Positions 1-12,464 of a DNA stretch of 64,000 bases are shown in pieces. Both the position numbers and the translations under genes were made by a program. Numbering within the stretch: the first letter of the stretch is position 1; the number at the start of each line of letters is the position of its first letter. Origin of the DNA: Paracentrotus lividus (taxonomy: Eukaryota; Echinodermata; Echinoidea; Camarodonta; Echinidae); the NCBI GenBank assembly GCA_940671915.1, contig CALNVZ010003426.1, positions 31,217,815 to 31,281,814 on the forward strand, read 5' to 3'. A model generated the notes under the pieces. It was given only the letters and a program-made list of their open reading frames with translations, was not told the origin of the DNA and searched no databases.

Positions 1-878
1 ATTTAAAATAAATTGTTTCACTCATTTCAGAATAATATGACATCATATGCATATTTTTGTATTCAAGTATAATTTTTATGATTTTGTCATGGTACATACA
101 TGTATGTATTCATTTTGGACAAGAAATTTCATTTATTCCATTGCATTATTTTCTATTAGTTTTATTTAGTTTCACAGGGATTAGTTTTGTTTGTTTTTTA
201 AGACTATAGAAAGTCCAAATCATTTTAGGTGACATTGAGGGGAAGATTCATAGTTATTTTAGGGTGTCATAGAAAGCTCAACTAACAATTCAAACATTTG
301 CTTGGATCACTAATATCTTTTCTTTGTAAATTTAAATAATTTACTCAACTTTGTATAATAAAAATGAAATCAAATGGGTAACATATAGGCATTTTAAATC
401 GTATTAATTTTAATTGGATAATCTATGTTTACTTCAACAATATGCATATTACATGTAAATATACAAAATAAATGCTTTTGATCTAATATGAATGCTTAAT
501 GGCCTTGCCCTTGTCGTTCTAAATACTTTCACATACAATTGTGAATACATCAACTTTTCATTTATCTAATATGAAACTGAAACACGTACAATGTACATGA
601 TAAGAATAATGAAGCATGACATTAAAGTCATGATATCTTCTCTTTTCCAACAAAAACAAAAATCTCTTTTGGAATATTTTTATATATGTTTATTTATTCT
701 TTCTTCAAAAACATGATTTGTTTTGAAGCACCGTTTCTATTTCAGTTGTAAAGAGCATCACCTTTCCTCTAATGTGCTTTGGATAAATGGAGTTTTTGGT
801 ACTTGACCATGTTCTCTAATTTTGTTTTGATAAATGTAATCTCATTGAGTTTTTGGTTGAATTTCTCACTGATTACAG
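1..878 (+). other. Intron upstream of the first visible ANKS1 exon
   Basis: AT-rich sequence with no open frame resembling a domain. It ends in a pyrimidine-rich acceptor (gattacag, 871-878). It is read as the 3' part of an ANKS1 intron because the next exon opens in frame directly after this AG. Confidence 0.6.
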
Positions 879-1307
879 GAGATGCAGATAGAATCATTTG
901 TTGGACCTCAGGAGAGAGAAGAGATGAAACGTCACACCAGCCAATCATCATCATTAGACATCGATCTCTTTAAGGACTATTCCAAGGAGGTAGCATCACC
1001 GACTAGAAACTCCACCTCTTCAACGATACCGGAAGAGGGCGCTCTCCACCCTTCTGAGGAGGAGGAATTTAGAACTCTTATTGAGACCACAGAACAATAT
1101 GCGAGGCAAAATGGAAATCTGCCAAGCCCTAAAAGAACTAGTGAAAGGGGTATGGTGGAAAGTAAAGTGAAAGAGGGACAAAATGGAAAAGAAAATGAGA
1201 AAGGGAATGAAGTCCCTCCGCAAAAGAAGGCGGATGAACCCCCTGCTTCAAAATGGATGCATCCACCTGATGCGCTGATCAAGGGCTGCTGCAATTATAC
1301 ATCATCT
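879..1307 (+). CDS. ANKS1: ANKS1 exon: linker before the PTB domain
   Basis: 143 codons between gattacag and the donor gtaagtatg. The translation is polar and charged (Ser/Glu/Lys-rich, for example PSEEEEF and KENEKGNE), as expected for the disordered linker between SAM and PTB. It ends WMHPPDALIKGCCNYTSS, the first strand of the PTB. Phase 0 at both ends. Confidence 0.85.
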
Positions 1308-2660
1308 GTAAGTATGTAAGATATTTGAAATGAGGAGGGAACTGGCATAACATTGTCAGAGGATTCTGGGTAATGATCTTGTTAATGGCATGATTATGAC
1401 AGCTACATGTATGGTGACTATGAGGGAGATAATAATCATGATGATAATGCTGCTGGTAGCCAAGACTAATTTGAAAAATAACTAAACCCCCCACCCTCCC
1501 TCTTTCCTATCCTCACAGTACCTAGGCTCATCTATCATCAAAGAACTCCACGGTACCGAGTCAACGAGAGAGGCTTGCACGAGGCTCCGACGATCTGCCC
1601 AACACCTCCAGAAGATGCCTGCTATAACCCTCTCTATCAACTATGGTGGTGTCAAGTTCATTGACTCCAAGTCAAAGATGGTGATCACTGAGCATGAGAT
1701 ATGTAATATCTCTTGTGTGGCGCAAGATTCTAATGATCTCAAGACGTTCGCTTACATCACAAAGGACATACAGTATGAGAAGCTGTATTGCCATGTCTTC
1801 ACAGTCAAGACAGTGGTATGTAATGTCAATCTTTTCATGACTTATTTCACTTCTACCGTCCTGAACAGCACCGGTGTAAAGCTGGATGCTCTTTCTTTTG
1901 TTCCCCTGTAACAGAATAAATTGTTACATTATTACTTTCTCTCCTCTTTTCCTTATCTAGCAATTAATCTTATAACCTTAATATACTGGGTAACTTAGAT
2001 GATTGTAAGACATAACTTTGTTTTGATTTCATGGTTGTTGTTTTTTTTTATATATTCCCTCCCCCTTCATGTGGACACTTCTGAAGAAGGGGGCAAAAAC
2101 ACCAAATAGCAACACAATAAAAGTTTATTCACCCTTTATTACAAACCGCCTGAGACCGCCAATCTTATTACTCACTAAATGGCCCCAAACAGCCCTCCGT
2201 TTGCTTCATGCTCTAGTCATGATAGTAATCAGAGTATGTTTTCGAAAATGCCCATACTTTTTGTGTTTTACCTATGCAATGTGTGTGTGTGTTGAGAAAA
2301 TACAAGAATTTCTTGTTGAAACACACTGAGAGCTTGAGAGCCATCATTTTCGGAAAACTTTTCATAAATTTGTCATCATTAAAAAAAAGGTTTATTTTTT
2401 GTTTTCCTTCTTCTCGGAAATCTTTTCCATTAGAGTTTGATTTAAAGGGTTGTCTTTCATGTTTTTAACAGGATCTAGCCACAGAGATCATCATGACACT
2501 AGGTCAGGCATTTGAGATCGCTTACAAGATGCTTCTCAAAACAACAAAGGGGGCAGCAGACTACTCCCAACCACAGAGTGCCATCGGAGTCAAACAGATC
2601 CAGGCATTACAAGACCAAGAGGATTCGGATACAGCGAGTTATGAAGATACAAAATTATAG
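879..2660 (+). CDS. ANKS1: ANKS1-like (ankyrin repeat and SAM domain protein 1) gene, 3' three exons
   Basis: Three exons (879-1307, 1519-1815, 2472-2660) join in phase 0 into about 305 codons ending at TAG 2658-2660. Exons 2 and 3 form a phosphotyrosine-binding (PTB) domain that starts at CNYTSSYLGS and runs through GVKFID, EHEICNISCVAQD and FAYITKD to LGQAFEIAYK. This series is characteristic of ANKS1A/ANKS1B (Odin, AIDA-1). Family knowledge: ANKS1 proteins are cytoplasmic adaptors with N-terminal ankyrin repeats, two SAM domains and a C-terminal PTB, acting in Eph/EGF receptor signalling and, for AIDA-1, at synapses. The ankyrin and SAM exons must lie left of the window. All introns are GT-AG. 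Which vertebrate paralogue is closest cannot be told; invertebrates usually have one gene. Confidence 0.9.
1519..1815 (+). CDS. ANKS1: ANKS1 exon: core of the PTB domain
   Basis: 99 codons from acceptor cctcacag to donor gtatgt, phase 0 at both ends. It encodes YLGSSIIKELHGTEST through KLYCHVFTVKTV, the strand-helix-strand core of the PTB fold. The YLG start and the GVKFID and FAYITKD motifs are family signatures. Confidence 0.92.
2472..2660 (+). CDS. ANKS1: ANKS1 last exon: PTB C-terminal helix and tail
   Basis: 63 codons including TAG. The start, DLATEIIMTLGQAFEIAYK, is the amphipathic C-terminal helix that closes the PTB peptide groove. A short acidic tail ends SYEDTKL. The acceptor is tttttaacag. 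No clear AATAAA follows in the next 180 bases, so the cleavage site is not placed. Confidence 0.9.
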   Translation, partial: DLATEIIMTLGQAFEIAYKMLLKTTKGAADYSQPQSAIGVKQIQALQDQEDSDTASYEDTKL

Positions 2661-2838
2661 CAGCAGCTCACTTAGAGGGCGCTAGACTTGTGAATACAGT
2701 GATGTAGATATATATAAAGATATATAAACTATAAATAATGAAGCTAACTGACCAGATTTTAACATGGGCAGTCAACTTAAGACAAAGCTATAGCAGCACT
2801 GACACAGAGGGCAGCAGTTTACTTTTACAGACTCATAG

Positions 2839-3470
2839 TAGGGTTGGGCAAATAATGACTTTTTCGGAAAAGTTTATGTCAAAACAAGTTATTTCTATAG
2901 TCAAATGATGATGTAGAATCCGAAAAAATGACAATGATTTTGGTTGACGATGAAGTCTGACGCGTCGCAAAGTGCAAAAAAAACCAAAAACTGTATTTGC
3001 CATTCATTCACCACTATAGGTAAAACCGGTTTTATTTTTTCTTTATGGATTTTGATGGTTTTAAAAGCCTCAAATCTGAAATTTTATCATGGACCCAAAT
3101 GTATCCTAGTATGGTTATAGGTGTTAATTATTTATTTTGATATGAGGTGATTTTTGCTCGATATTGACTGAAACTTACTACCAAAACTACACTAAAAGTC
3201 AACTTAGGTAGATTAATCATGCTTGGGATTAATCATGTTGGGTTCCCTGACACGCCAAAAGACATATTAAAAACGCAAAAAAGTGCGTTTATAACGTATA
3301 AAAAGTATGATAAATGGGCATAATACGCTTTATGGCGGCATCTGTTTTTTGCACTTTAAGCGACTGTAAGACGTAACGTATGCAAAAATAAACTGTCATT
3401 TCAGTTCCACGTCGAATTACTATAGAAACAAACTTGTTTGAAAAAAAAAGTTGAAATTCGCCCAACCCTA
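2839..3470. mobile_element. hAT-like MITE with about 60-bp imperfect terminal inverted repeats
   Basis: The ends are TAGGGTTGGGC (2839-2849) and its complement GCCCAACCCTA (3460-3470). Homology continues inward about 60 bp with small indels, including a shared ACAAGTT and TTTCTATAG. Flanks read ACTCATAG on the left and CTCATAAG on the right, a possible decayed 8-bp target duplication. TIRs beginning (C/T)AGGG with an 8-bp duplication are typical of hAT elements. No transposase frame, so non-autonomous. It lies in or just past the ANKS1 3' UTR. Confidence 0.75.
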
Positions 3471-3536
3471 CTCATAAGCAACATAATTGTGACTTGAAAG
3501 ACACCAGGAACTGCTATAACAACAAGGATATGACCC

Positions 3537-3570
3537 CTAAAAGAAAAGACAAAAGAAAAAAAAAAAAAAA

Positions 3571-3613
<43 letters not shown>
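3537..3613. repeat. Poly(A)-rich tract
   Basis: About 75 bases of nearly pure A interrupted by a few C and G. It could be an expanded microsatellite or a retrotransposed poly(A) tail; no adjacent retrosequence was recognised. Confidence 0.85.
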
Positions 3614-3614
<1 letters not shown>

Positions 3615-6600
3615 AACCGAAAAAAAACAATTATGTGAGATAGTTGTATTATCATTCACTATCACTTCAATATACAGATTACAAAAACGTAGCAAATTTG
3701 TTCCATATGCTGAAATTAACATGGACTAATACTATCTGCATTGGTTAGCTATTACATAAATTCAACACAACGTCACTCATTAATTGTGTATTCAGTTGTA
3801 TAGGATTTAAGCACTTTGATATGCAAATGAAGCAAAATTGAGTATTTTACTTCTGAAGCAGATTATTCCTATTGCCTTACTTAAATTATAGTTCTTGTAC
3901 AACTTAATTAGATTCACTTATATTATCAACACTAATTTCAGCATGCCCCAAAACAATGTTCTGTGCTCTCGTAATTTTTGCTTCTACTGTATCGGTTCTA
4001 ATATTCATTGTAATCGCATTGCTGTTTTTACCATATTTTATTCATCTTTCTTGCTGTTTTTACTGCCCCCCCCCATCCTACTCTTCTTATCTCTCACTAT
4101 TGCCCCCTCTCTCTTATCCCTGTCTTTCTCTCTTCCCTCTGGTTGTGTGTGTTGTCTCTCTCTTTTTACTGTGTCGTCCTCCTTTCTTAGTATCATTTCA
4201 TTCATTTTCCTTTTATATTTGGACATCTCTGCTAAGTTATCTCTTTCTTTATTTTTAAATGAATGTTATTCATGTGGTTCTGTGTTCATTTAAAGCCATT
4301 TGGACTGCTAGTCAGTCATAAGCCTAGGCTTTAATAACCTAAGCTTCATGTACTTAATGATGTTTTTTGCTGAAGCATTTTTGGTACAGTGTACCACATA
4401 ATAGATATATATCTAGCTATAGCCTACATCGGTGCAAGTCTATATATTTTTATATATGTAATTTATTTTATATCTTTATGAAGAAAATTGTCAATTGCCA
4501 TACGTTGCTAATGATGTTTAAATAATGTAATGAGGTCAAATGTACTTAACAGATAATGATTTTATGCTTGATAGTCTATACATGTATTTCAATCTTCTAT
4601 AATTAAATGATACAATACATTTACATTGTATGTGTAATATCACCTATTCATTTTGTACCAAGATTACTATCTAGACACATTCGTTGCTATTATGAAAAGT
4701 AATATGTGGATTAGTGTATTGTCAATGTCATTGGCTTGCTTCAATTTCAAATCCAGTAGACTTATTATATATGTTACAGGGTTTCATATAACGCAGGTCT
4801 TTTGAAATAGAGATATGACGGCATATCTATGAATAATCTCTCTGATACTTATTCAAATTTATCAAATTTACAAATGTTTTTAGGTTTTATGATTTAAAAT
4901 TGCTCCTGTGATGTTATATTATTTCAGTTTTTGTTTTTTTGTTTTTTTCTGAAAAAGGTTAATGAAAGGACATGCCGACTTTTGCCTTGAATTTTGAATT
5001 GAATTTTGAATTCTCTGAAATGATGTCAAGTTGTCCTTTTATATATCCTATATACATGTATAGTTATGCGATTCATAGTAGAAATAATGAGGTTCTAATC
5101 TGTTGTGTGATAAAGGGGAGGGGTGGAAAATAACTCACAAAGTAATCTGTTGGACTTGTTATTTTGTGTGCATCGAAATGCAATGTACATGTTTATTATA
5201 AAGCACAGTATATCTTTTCACTGTACAGTATATATATCTTTATTCGATCTAAGTGTAGATCTTGTACAATTAACATCTTTCTGTTTATAGTGCATTGTTG
5301 TACTAAATAATGGACTTGGGTATCAATGCAAACATAAATAACAACATGTGAATTACTAGAAACACTCATTCTTTCATCTTCTCTCATCTTGTACCGGCTG
5401 TCTTGTTCATTCTATTTAGCCTGCTATTACACGAACCTATTCATGAAAATTATATCTCAAATGATTTTGCTATGTTACATACAAATAATTTCACTCCCTT
5501 TCCTTTGTTTTATCATTTTGCCCCGATTTAATTTATTTTTCTTCCGTCCTTTGTTTTGTCCATATTCTTCCTATTCATAAGCATCAATTTATCAATATAA
5601 CTTGGTAACGGGATGTTTTGATAAATGTTTATTATTTATGGTTATTCTTTGTATTAATGAACAATTTCTTGGATTTGTTGATCAGTTTATTTTTACTAGA
5701 TATTTCAACTCTTTTGTTTTTGTCATATTATTTGTTTATTTTGTTTTCATCATCATAAACCACTACTGCTGCTCTTTTCAAGCATTGTTTTGATTATTAC
5801 TTTTGCAGTTAATATTATAATTTCATATCACTTCATTTTAATGATTATTATACCATAGCTTACTAAGATTATGTAAATCATTTATTGTAGAGATGATATC
5901 AAGGTGAGAGACTAAAATGTATTTTAACTCTGGATCATTATTACCTGAAAGGCTTATTGACAGAGCCCTTATAACTAGTCTATCAGTGTTTAGTTTTACC
6001 TACAAATAGAGTACTGAAGTGTGATGTCATACCGCAGATGTTCTCATAGTTGTCGTTTAGTATTGAATAATAGCAACATAATCACACCTAAACCTGTTGA
6101 TTCAGGCTACACCACATGCACAGGCTTTTTTGTTTGACAGCCAGAAGGGTTATCGTTTATTGACGGCTTAGAGTGTTAATCGTCCATGATACAAGTTATC
6201 TTTCTATCCCTGAGGAAATGATATTTCAAAAGTTCATTGGAATAAACTAAGGTTCAGGAATATATCTTTCATTTTAATATGATTCAAAAGATTAAGAAAT
6301 ACAATTTTTAATTTGAAAAAAGTGTGGAGATAAAATACTATCTGCACAGTTTTTCATTTCAAATTGTATATCTTTTTAGTTTATTAACTTTAAACCAATG
6401 CAGAAAGCTTTTCTTAATGATTAAAATCTATAAGACAATTTAAGTAAAAACACATGTTTTGTCTGCTTGATTTGCTGTGTAGCAATGACCATTGTATGTA
6501 AGTATGTATGTAATTCCCATAATTTCACCATAGGCTTCTGTACTTTATATTTGTGCATGGTTGTGCATGATAATGGCAATAACAAATACACAACATAGGA

Positions 6601-7088
6601 TTAATACATTCTCATAAAAATTGGTCATCCAAGATGATGATTATATTACATGGCTATATTTCATGGAAAATAAGGAATGTTGTACATGTACTCTTTTGGG
6701 CCAATAATTCAATTTGTGCATTATATATCAGGGGCCGCGGCCCCTGTATATTGACCTTAACTTATACATTATCTCATTCAATGCCATCCTATGAAATATA
6801 AAATATTTTATAGGCCCCAATTATTCAGCCTAATATCAGGCTTACATTACTTTAAATTAATATTCATTTATTTTATATAGCATGATTTATATTATATTTG
6901 TTTCATCTCATTCTGTACTTATGTGTGTGCATTATTTTTGCTCATAGACTGAGTTGGTTACTTAACATGTATGCATTGTATATTTGAAAACATATGGGGC
7001 ATGTCTGCCCCGAATAATAATAAGAAATGATTTATAACAAATTGAAAACCAGAAAATACCAGTAGTTGAGTGTTTTACATGTGTTTGT
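3614..7088. other. Intergenic AT-rich sequence, no gene seen
   Basis: Only short low-complexity open frames; no codon bias, splice-framed exon or RNA gene recognised. One GC palindrome at 6729-6746 is listed separately. Confidence 0.6.
6729..6746. repeat. Perfect 18-bp GC palindrome
   Basis: CAGGGGCCGCGGCCCCTG is self-complementary and sits in AT-rich DNA, flanked by tatat on the left and tatat on the right. CAGGGG is a common hAT terminus, so this may be two element ends left by an internal deletion. Confidence 0.6.
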
Positions 7089-7114
7089 CAAATACTTGTT
7101 GAAGTGAAGATACA

Positions 7115-7640
7115 GTGATAATGGCGATGGTAGTGGATGACAGTAAGGAGAATGTTGATGGCAATGATGGGAATGATGTTTATAATGATAATGAAGATCA
7201 TTGTAATTATGATAATAAGGGTGATATTGGCGATGGTGGTGATGGGGATGAGGTTGTTGGTGTTGGTAGTTATAATGATAATGATTGTGATGATAATAAG
7301 GATTATATTGATAATGGTGATGAAGATGTTGATGAGGATGATGGTATTGGTAGTAATGACAATCATTGTGATGATGATAATGAAGATGATATTGGCGATG
7401 ATGTTGATGGGGATGATGATGGTGATATTGGTAGTGATAATGATAATAATTGTGATGGTGCTAATAAGGATGACAAGCGATGGTTACGAGGATGGTGGTG
7501 ATGTTGATGGTATTGGTAGTGGTGATATTAATGATTGTGGTGATGATGATAAGGATGATATTGGCGATGGATATGATGAGGATGTTGATGATGGTAGTGG
7601 TAGTGATAATGATGGTTATTTTGAAGATGGTCAATGATGT
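7115..7640. repeat. GAT-rich degenerate microsatellite
   Basis: About 525 bases of imperfect GAT/AAT/GGT triplets on the plus strand. The long open frames here (Asp/Gly/Asn-rich on plus, Ile/Thr-rich on minus) are by-products of the triplet repeat, not genes. Confidence 0.85.
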
Positions 7641-7699
7641 AAGTGGTGACAGATGTTAATATGATAAATAAGATGAAGGGGTAGATTTATGAGAATGAA

Positions 7700-8110
7700 G
7701 ATGATTATTGTGGTGATGATGATGAAGATGACGATATAGGTTATGGTGATGAGGATAGTATGATGATGATAATGATGATGATGAGTATGATGACGATATA
7801 GATTATGGTGATGAGGATGGTATGGTGATGATGATGAGTATGATGACGATATAAGTTATGGTTATGATGGTGATGATGATGATGATGATGATGAGTATGA
7901 TGACGATATAGGTTATGGTGATGATGACGACGACGACGATGAGTATGATGACGATATAGGTTATGGTGATGATGATGATGACGACGACGACGATGAGTAT
8001 GATGACTATATAGGTTATGGTGATGATGATGATGACGACGACGACGATGAGTATGATGACGATATAGGTTATGGTGATGATGATGGTATGGTGATAAAGA
8101 TGATGATGAT
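7700..8110. repeat. GAT/GAC minisatellite with higher-order units
   Basis: Tandem units of roughly 50-65 bp, each joining (GATGAT)n, (GACGAC)n, the block GAGTATGATGACGATATAGG and TTATGGT. At least five units are visible between 7780 and 8080, the last three almost identical. This implies recent unit-level expansion. Confidence 0.85.
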
Positions 8111-8170
8111 GACCGTGAGGATATATATTTCCACTGTTCATAGAGATAACAATGAATGACAATGAGAGCA

Positions 8171-9176
8171 ATGTATTTGTGAATCTAGTAGTATTGGTCG
8201 ATAATGTAATAAACTCCTCAAAAAAAGTTCCCCAACACGAATTTGTGCCCTGATAACCCCTAGGCTGATTTTTAATTATTGTTTGATTTCATACCATTGG
8301 CAAGTTCATCTGTTCCCTTTTTCTAATGATACCGTACTGTAATTTTCACGGTGATGTCACGTTTTCATGCATAGAACACCTGAATATTAGAAAAGGCAAA
8401 AATCAAAAGTTGTAAATTGAATGCCTATTGGGGCTATTGTCGTGTATTGCCAGTTACTCAATGTAAATAAAAATGCAATTTGCAACTTTTCACTTTGCCT
8501 TGTTTGTGCATTCAAACATGACATCATCATTGCAAATAGGGTATCAAATAAAAGAGGAATAAATGATGTTTTCAATGTTACGAAAATCAATAATGATTCA
8601 AACCCACATTAAAATTTATCAAGGCTAAAATTTATGTCGTGTAATTTTAATTTGAGCAATATCATATGCTTTGTGCATGTAGAGATGACATTACCATTAC
8701 AAATTGGGTATTAATAATAAAAAGGAATAAGTCAAATGTTAATGGTATGAAAATCAAGAATGATTAAAACGAACCGTAAAGGCTATAAAGAGTCAAACGT
8801 CGAAACTGAAAATGAAAGAATTTAAATGCAAAATAATTACAGCAACTTCATGAACTTTATAAATGACATGACAACAGCGAATATTTTGTTGTAATATATT
8901 TCATCAGCTGTGTATAATACAAATTGTATTTGTTCTAAACATACATGTATACTACCTTTTGAATTTTTCAAAAAATTTAAAGTTTCTATCAAATATAATT
9001 ACAATATGAAAACTTCACATACAAACACATAATTAATTGTAAATTTCTAAGTAATGTGATTGTTGTTCGCTTCTGTTTTCAATTAAGTGAATTATGAGAG
9101 GTAGAAGTCAATAAAACGATATTCCAGTTTTAAACTTATTTTAAAACATAGCTTCCTGCCCTAAGCGTGTTCAATA
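8171..9176. other. Intergenic, nothing recognised
   Basis: AT-rich DNA without a supported gene, RNA or repeat. Confidence 0.55.
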
Positions 9177-9368
9177 GGGGAGACCGGGGATGGACGTTAC
9201 AAAATTCACATTTTGGGCCAGATAATTCTAATGAAAGTACTCACACACTCTATTTCGGGTCTGTAGTTAGCCCATTATGTTGGCTAAAACCCGAGGCACA
9301 TACAACTTGAAAACATGTAAACACTAATAAACTACAGTTTAATTAATGAAGACATTTTTTTGTAACAA

Positions 9369-9672
9369 CCTACCCCGTATACGGGGTAAGTTGTTACACC
9401 ATACGGGGTAAATTGTTACTATATGTAAACATACGGGGTAATTTGTCACAATGTGTAAATCTCTTATACCATACTTTTGTTTCAACTTTCCAGTTTCTTT
9501 GTATCGTTAACAGTAGATCAAGTAGAGCTCTAGAATAGACTAAAGTAATAATAGAAATATCAAAATATTAACAGTTGAAAATTTTAACAAAATTACTTTA
9601 CATGTGTAATGTAATTGGGGTAGGTTGTTATTCATCGACGTGGGGTAGGTTGTTGTAACAACCTACCCCATG
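9369..9672. repeat. Subterminal repeats of a GGGGTA(A/G)NTTGTTAC motif
   Basis: The motif occurs at least five times on either strand (about 9370, 9395, 9435, 9617, 9642). At 9641-9670 two copies face each other in a near-perfect 30-bp palindrome. Such subterminal arrays often bind transposase; here they sit inside the left arm of the TA-flanked element. Confidence 0.7.
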
Positions 9673-10493
9673 GGTGATTTTACCCACAAAATCAACTGTA
9701 GCAAAGCCATTAGGCAGAATTACAGGGCATGGCTCAGGGGTATATTAGTGACATACATGTACTATATTCACAATACCAGACTATCATCATGTGCCTTCAG
9801 TTGTAAGAACTATTACAAATTTTAATTTTTGTCAAAAATTCACTTGGAACTGTAAAAAATGTTTTTTGTTGATTTACTTTTTAATAAAACAATGTAGAAA
9901 CCTCACGACCGGCAGTTCATCACAGCTATGTGTAGGCTGTATATAGATGCTAGTTAGCACGAACTCTCTTGTTCCAAGATTGAGCGCTCATGATTGAGCG
10001 CTCATTGCATCTGCGTATGCTATTTGCTTGCTCTCTAAAATTTGTTTTTGATTGCTTGTTATTTGTAGACATTTTTATACCTATTTGAGTTACCATGTTA
10101 TTGTATTAGTAACCTGGAAAGTACTGGACAAGTTGCAGTTCTGAGGTGTATATTTATGTCATACTTTGATGTATCAATTTTGGATGTGATTCTACTGCAG
10201 TATCTGGTGCCATATGTTCCCATGCATGTATTTTATGTAAGTACCATTAAGCTATTATACAAGTCTGTCTGTTTTGAACTTGAATAGAGGAATTACAGGT
10301 CGAATACAATGAGGTCTATTTCATCTTAGTGTATTTGTTGTACTCTACTTAAGTACCTCCCTGAATGACTTTGTGCATTGCATGAACAATCCTTTGTACA
10401 GTCAATTCATCATGACCCTTTCATCAGAAAGTGCTTTCTAAAGAGTAGAATCTCTTTGATCCAAACAGCACAGCTTCTTTCCAAATAGAAATC

Positions 10494-10529
10494 TTGCATG
10501 CTGGAGATGTTCATCCCAATCCAGGACCG
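10494..10529 (+). other. 2A-like translational recoding motif of the LINE
   Basis: The codons read LHAGDVHPNPGP just upstream of the endonuclease start. The 2A consensus is DxExNPGP, at which the ribosome skips the last Gly-Pro bond. Here the Glu position is His while NPGP is intact. 2A-like motifs at this place are known from APE-type LINEs of sea urchins and other invertebrates; activity of this variant is untested. Confidence 0.7.
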
Positions 10530-12464
10530 GACAGGGATAATGGGGATACACTCTCTTCTTTGGCTAGACTTGATCATCATCATCATCATCAACATGCGAT
10601 TAGGTATTCCCCATCTGAACTCTTGCAATGGAGACGGTCCAAGATTCAGCTTCCACATGACGTTCATGAAGTCATTCAGTCACTCGGAATTCGTCGAAGG
10701 AGACACGTAGAGGAACCCGAGTGGCAAAAGAAAGACAGTATCAAACGGAAGAGCCAAGGTAATCCTTCTTCAGACTTTCAGCTTTGCTCTGTGAATGTGC
10801 GATCTGTCTGATAACAGACTGCTTTGATACACGATTTCATATGTGATAGTAATGCGGACTTGATTCCCATGCAGAAACGATCGGCTCACGGACAACGATG
10901 CGACAGTTCTGCATGAACTCCTCCCCCTGGAATCGTTTTGTGCACCAACCGCGAAAGGGTCGTCGTGGTGGTGGAACTGGCCTCGCCTAACAAAGAGACA
11001 ATTAATGTCCATCAAGGTGCTGCAGGTGAAAAGGACTCCTTTGAGTTTGCAGAATATTTCGATCTCATGTAAATCATTTCGTCTTCAATTAATTAATATA
11101 TATCGACCTCCCTATTCAGAATCACATCCAGTAACAGTTAAATCATTTGTATCAGAGTTCAAATGACTACATTCAATGTCATTTGCTGTCAAATACTCCA
11201 CTGTTAATCATATGAGATTTCAATATTCATGTGGATACTGACCATACGGACGCCAGATACTTTGCAGATCTTTTATGAATCTCTCTGTTGTAAACAATTA
11301 GTTAATTTTCTCTACACATTTACACGGTCACACCCTTGACTTAATGATATGTCAGTCTGATGAATCGTAGTAGGGCACCATGGCCACACTGCTCTTTGAT
11401 ATCTGATCATATTCCAGTTATGTGTGTTCTCAAGTTTGATAAACTAAATTACCTACTAAACAGATATCATTCCGTAAGCTTTCTGCCATTGATGTAAATA
11501 GCTTAAAGGTTGACATAGCTGAAAGCGAGCTTTGTAAACACACTCCTGGTGATCTCACTGATCTCTGCTTTGTTGTATGATGTTACGCTTACTAATATCT
11601 TAGAGAAACATGCTCCTGTTGTTACTAAACAGGTAGTTGTACGTCCCAAGTTCCTTGGTATACTAAAGATGTGAGGATAGAAAAAAGGAAAAGAGAAGGC
11701 TGAAAGCGTTGGTTAAGGACTAAGGCTGATAGTGACTGGGATAAGTATAAGGCAGTTCGAAATGCAACGTTGCATCTGTTGAACAAAACTCGAAGAAATA
11801 TCACAAAGATCTCATCATGGAAAACAAGGATAATCAAAAGAAGCTTTTCAGTGTTGTCAAGTCCCTACTGAACATGTCAAATAAACAACCTCTGATACCT
11901 TGTACTATTGATAAACATAAGTTTGTGAGTGACCTAGGTAGTTATTTCTCTGACAAAGTCGTGAAAATCCACAGGAAGATCGAAATACGGTTAGATGCAA
12001 TGAGTGAAACCAGGATTATCCTCCATCAGCAACTTACAATTCTGATGACGTTCTGAGCAATTTCAAATCTCTTTCTGAGTACGAAGTTGAAAAACTCACA
12101 GTCAACCTCAGTAAAAAGTCATGCTCATTGATCTATAACCCACAAAACTGCTACTTCAATGTACTGACATATAATTCCTGTTTTCACATCATTGATTAAT
12201 CTTTCTCTCTCGACAGGTCATTTTCCCATTACAATGGAAAATGCTCTTATCACACCATTATTGAAAAAACCTGGTATTGATGCAGAATTTAACAACTTAA
12301 GACCTGTGAGCAATCTGAAATACATATCGAAGTTGGTCGGGGTGCTGCTACCCAACAGATTATGAATCATCTCAATCGTAACTCTCTTTTGCCATGTACC
12401 CAATCCGCATATAGACAATTCTATAGCACTGAAACTGCACTGCTAAGAATAAAGAGCGAATTTA

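Noticed and set aside
2060-2110. CTGAAGAAGGGGGCAAAAAC resembling a Penelope/hammerhead core
   Set aside because: Stem II cannot form and GAAA is absent; too weak to call.
3401-3722. Phe-rich minus-strand frames
   Set aside because: Translation of the poly(A) tract.
7088-7640. Long Asp/Gly-rich and Ile/Thr-rich open frames
   Set aside because: Both strands are open because of the GAT triplet repeat; no start context, splice sites or domain.
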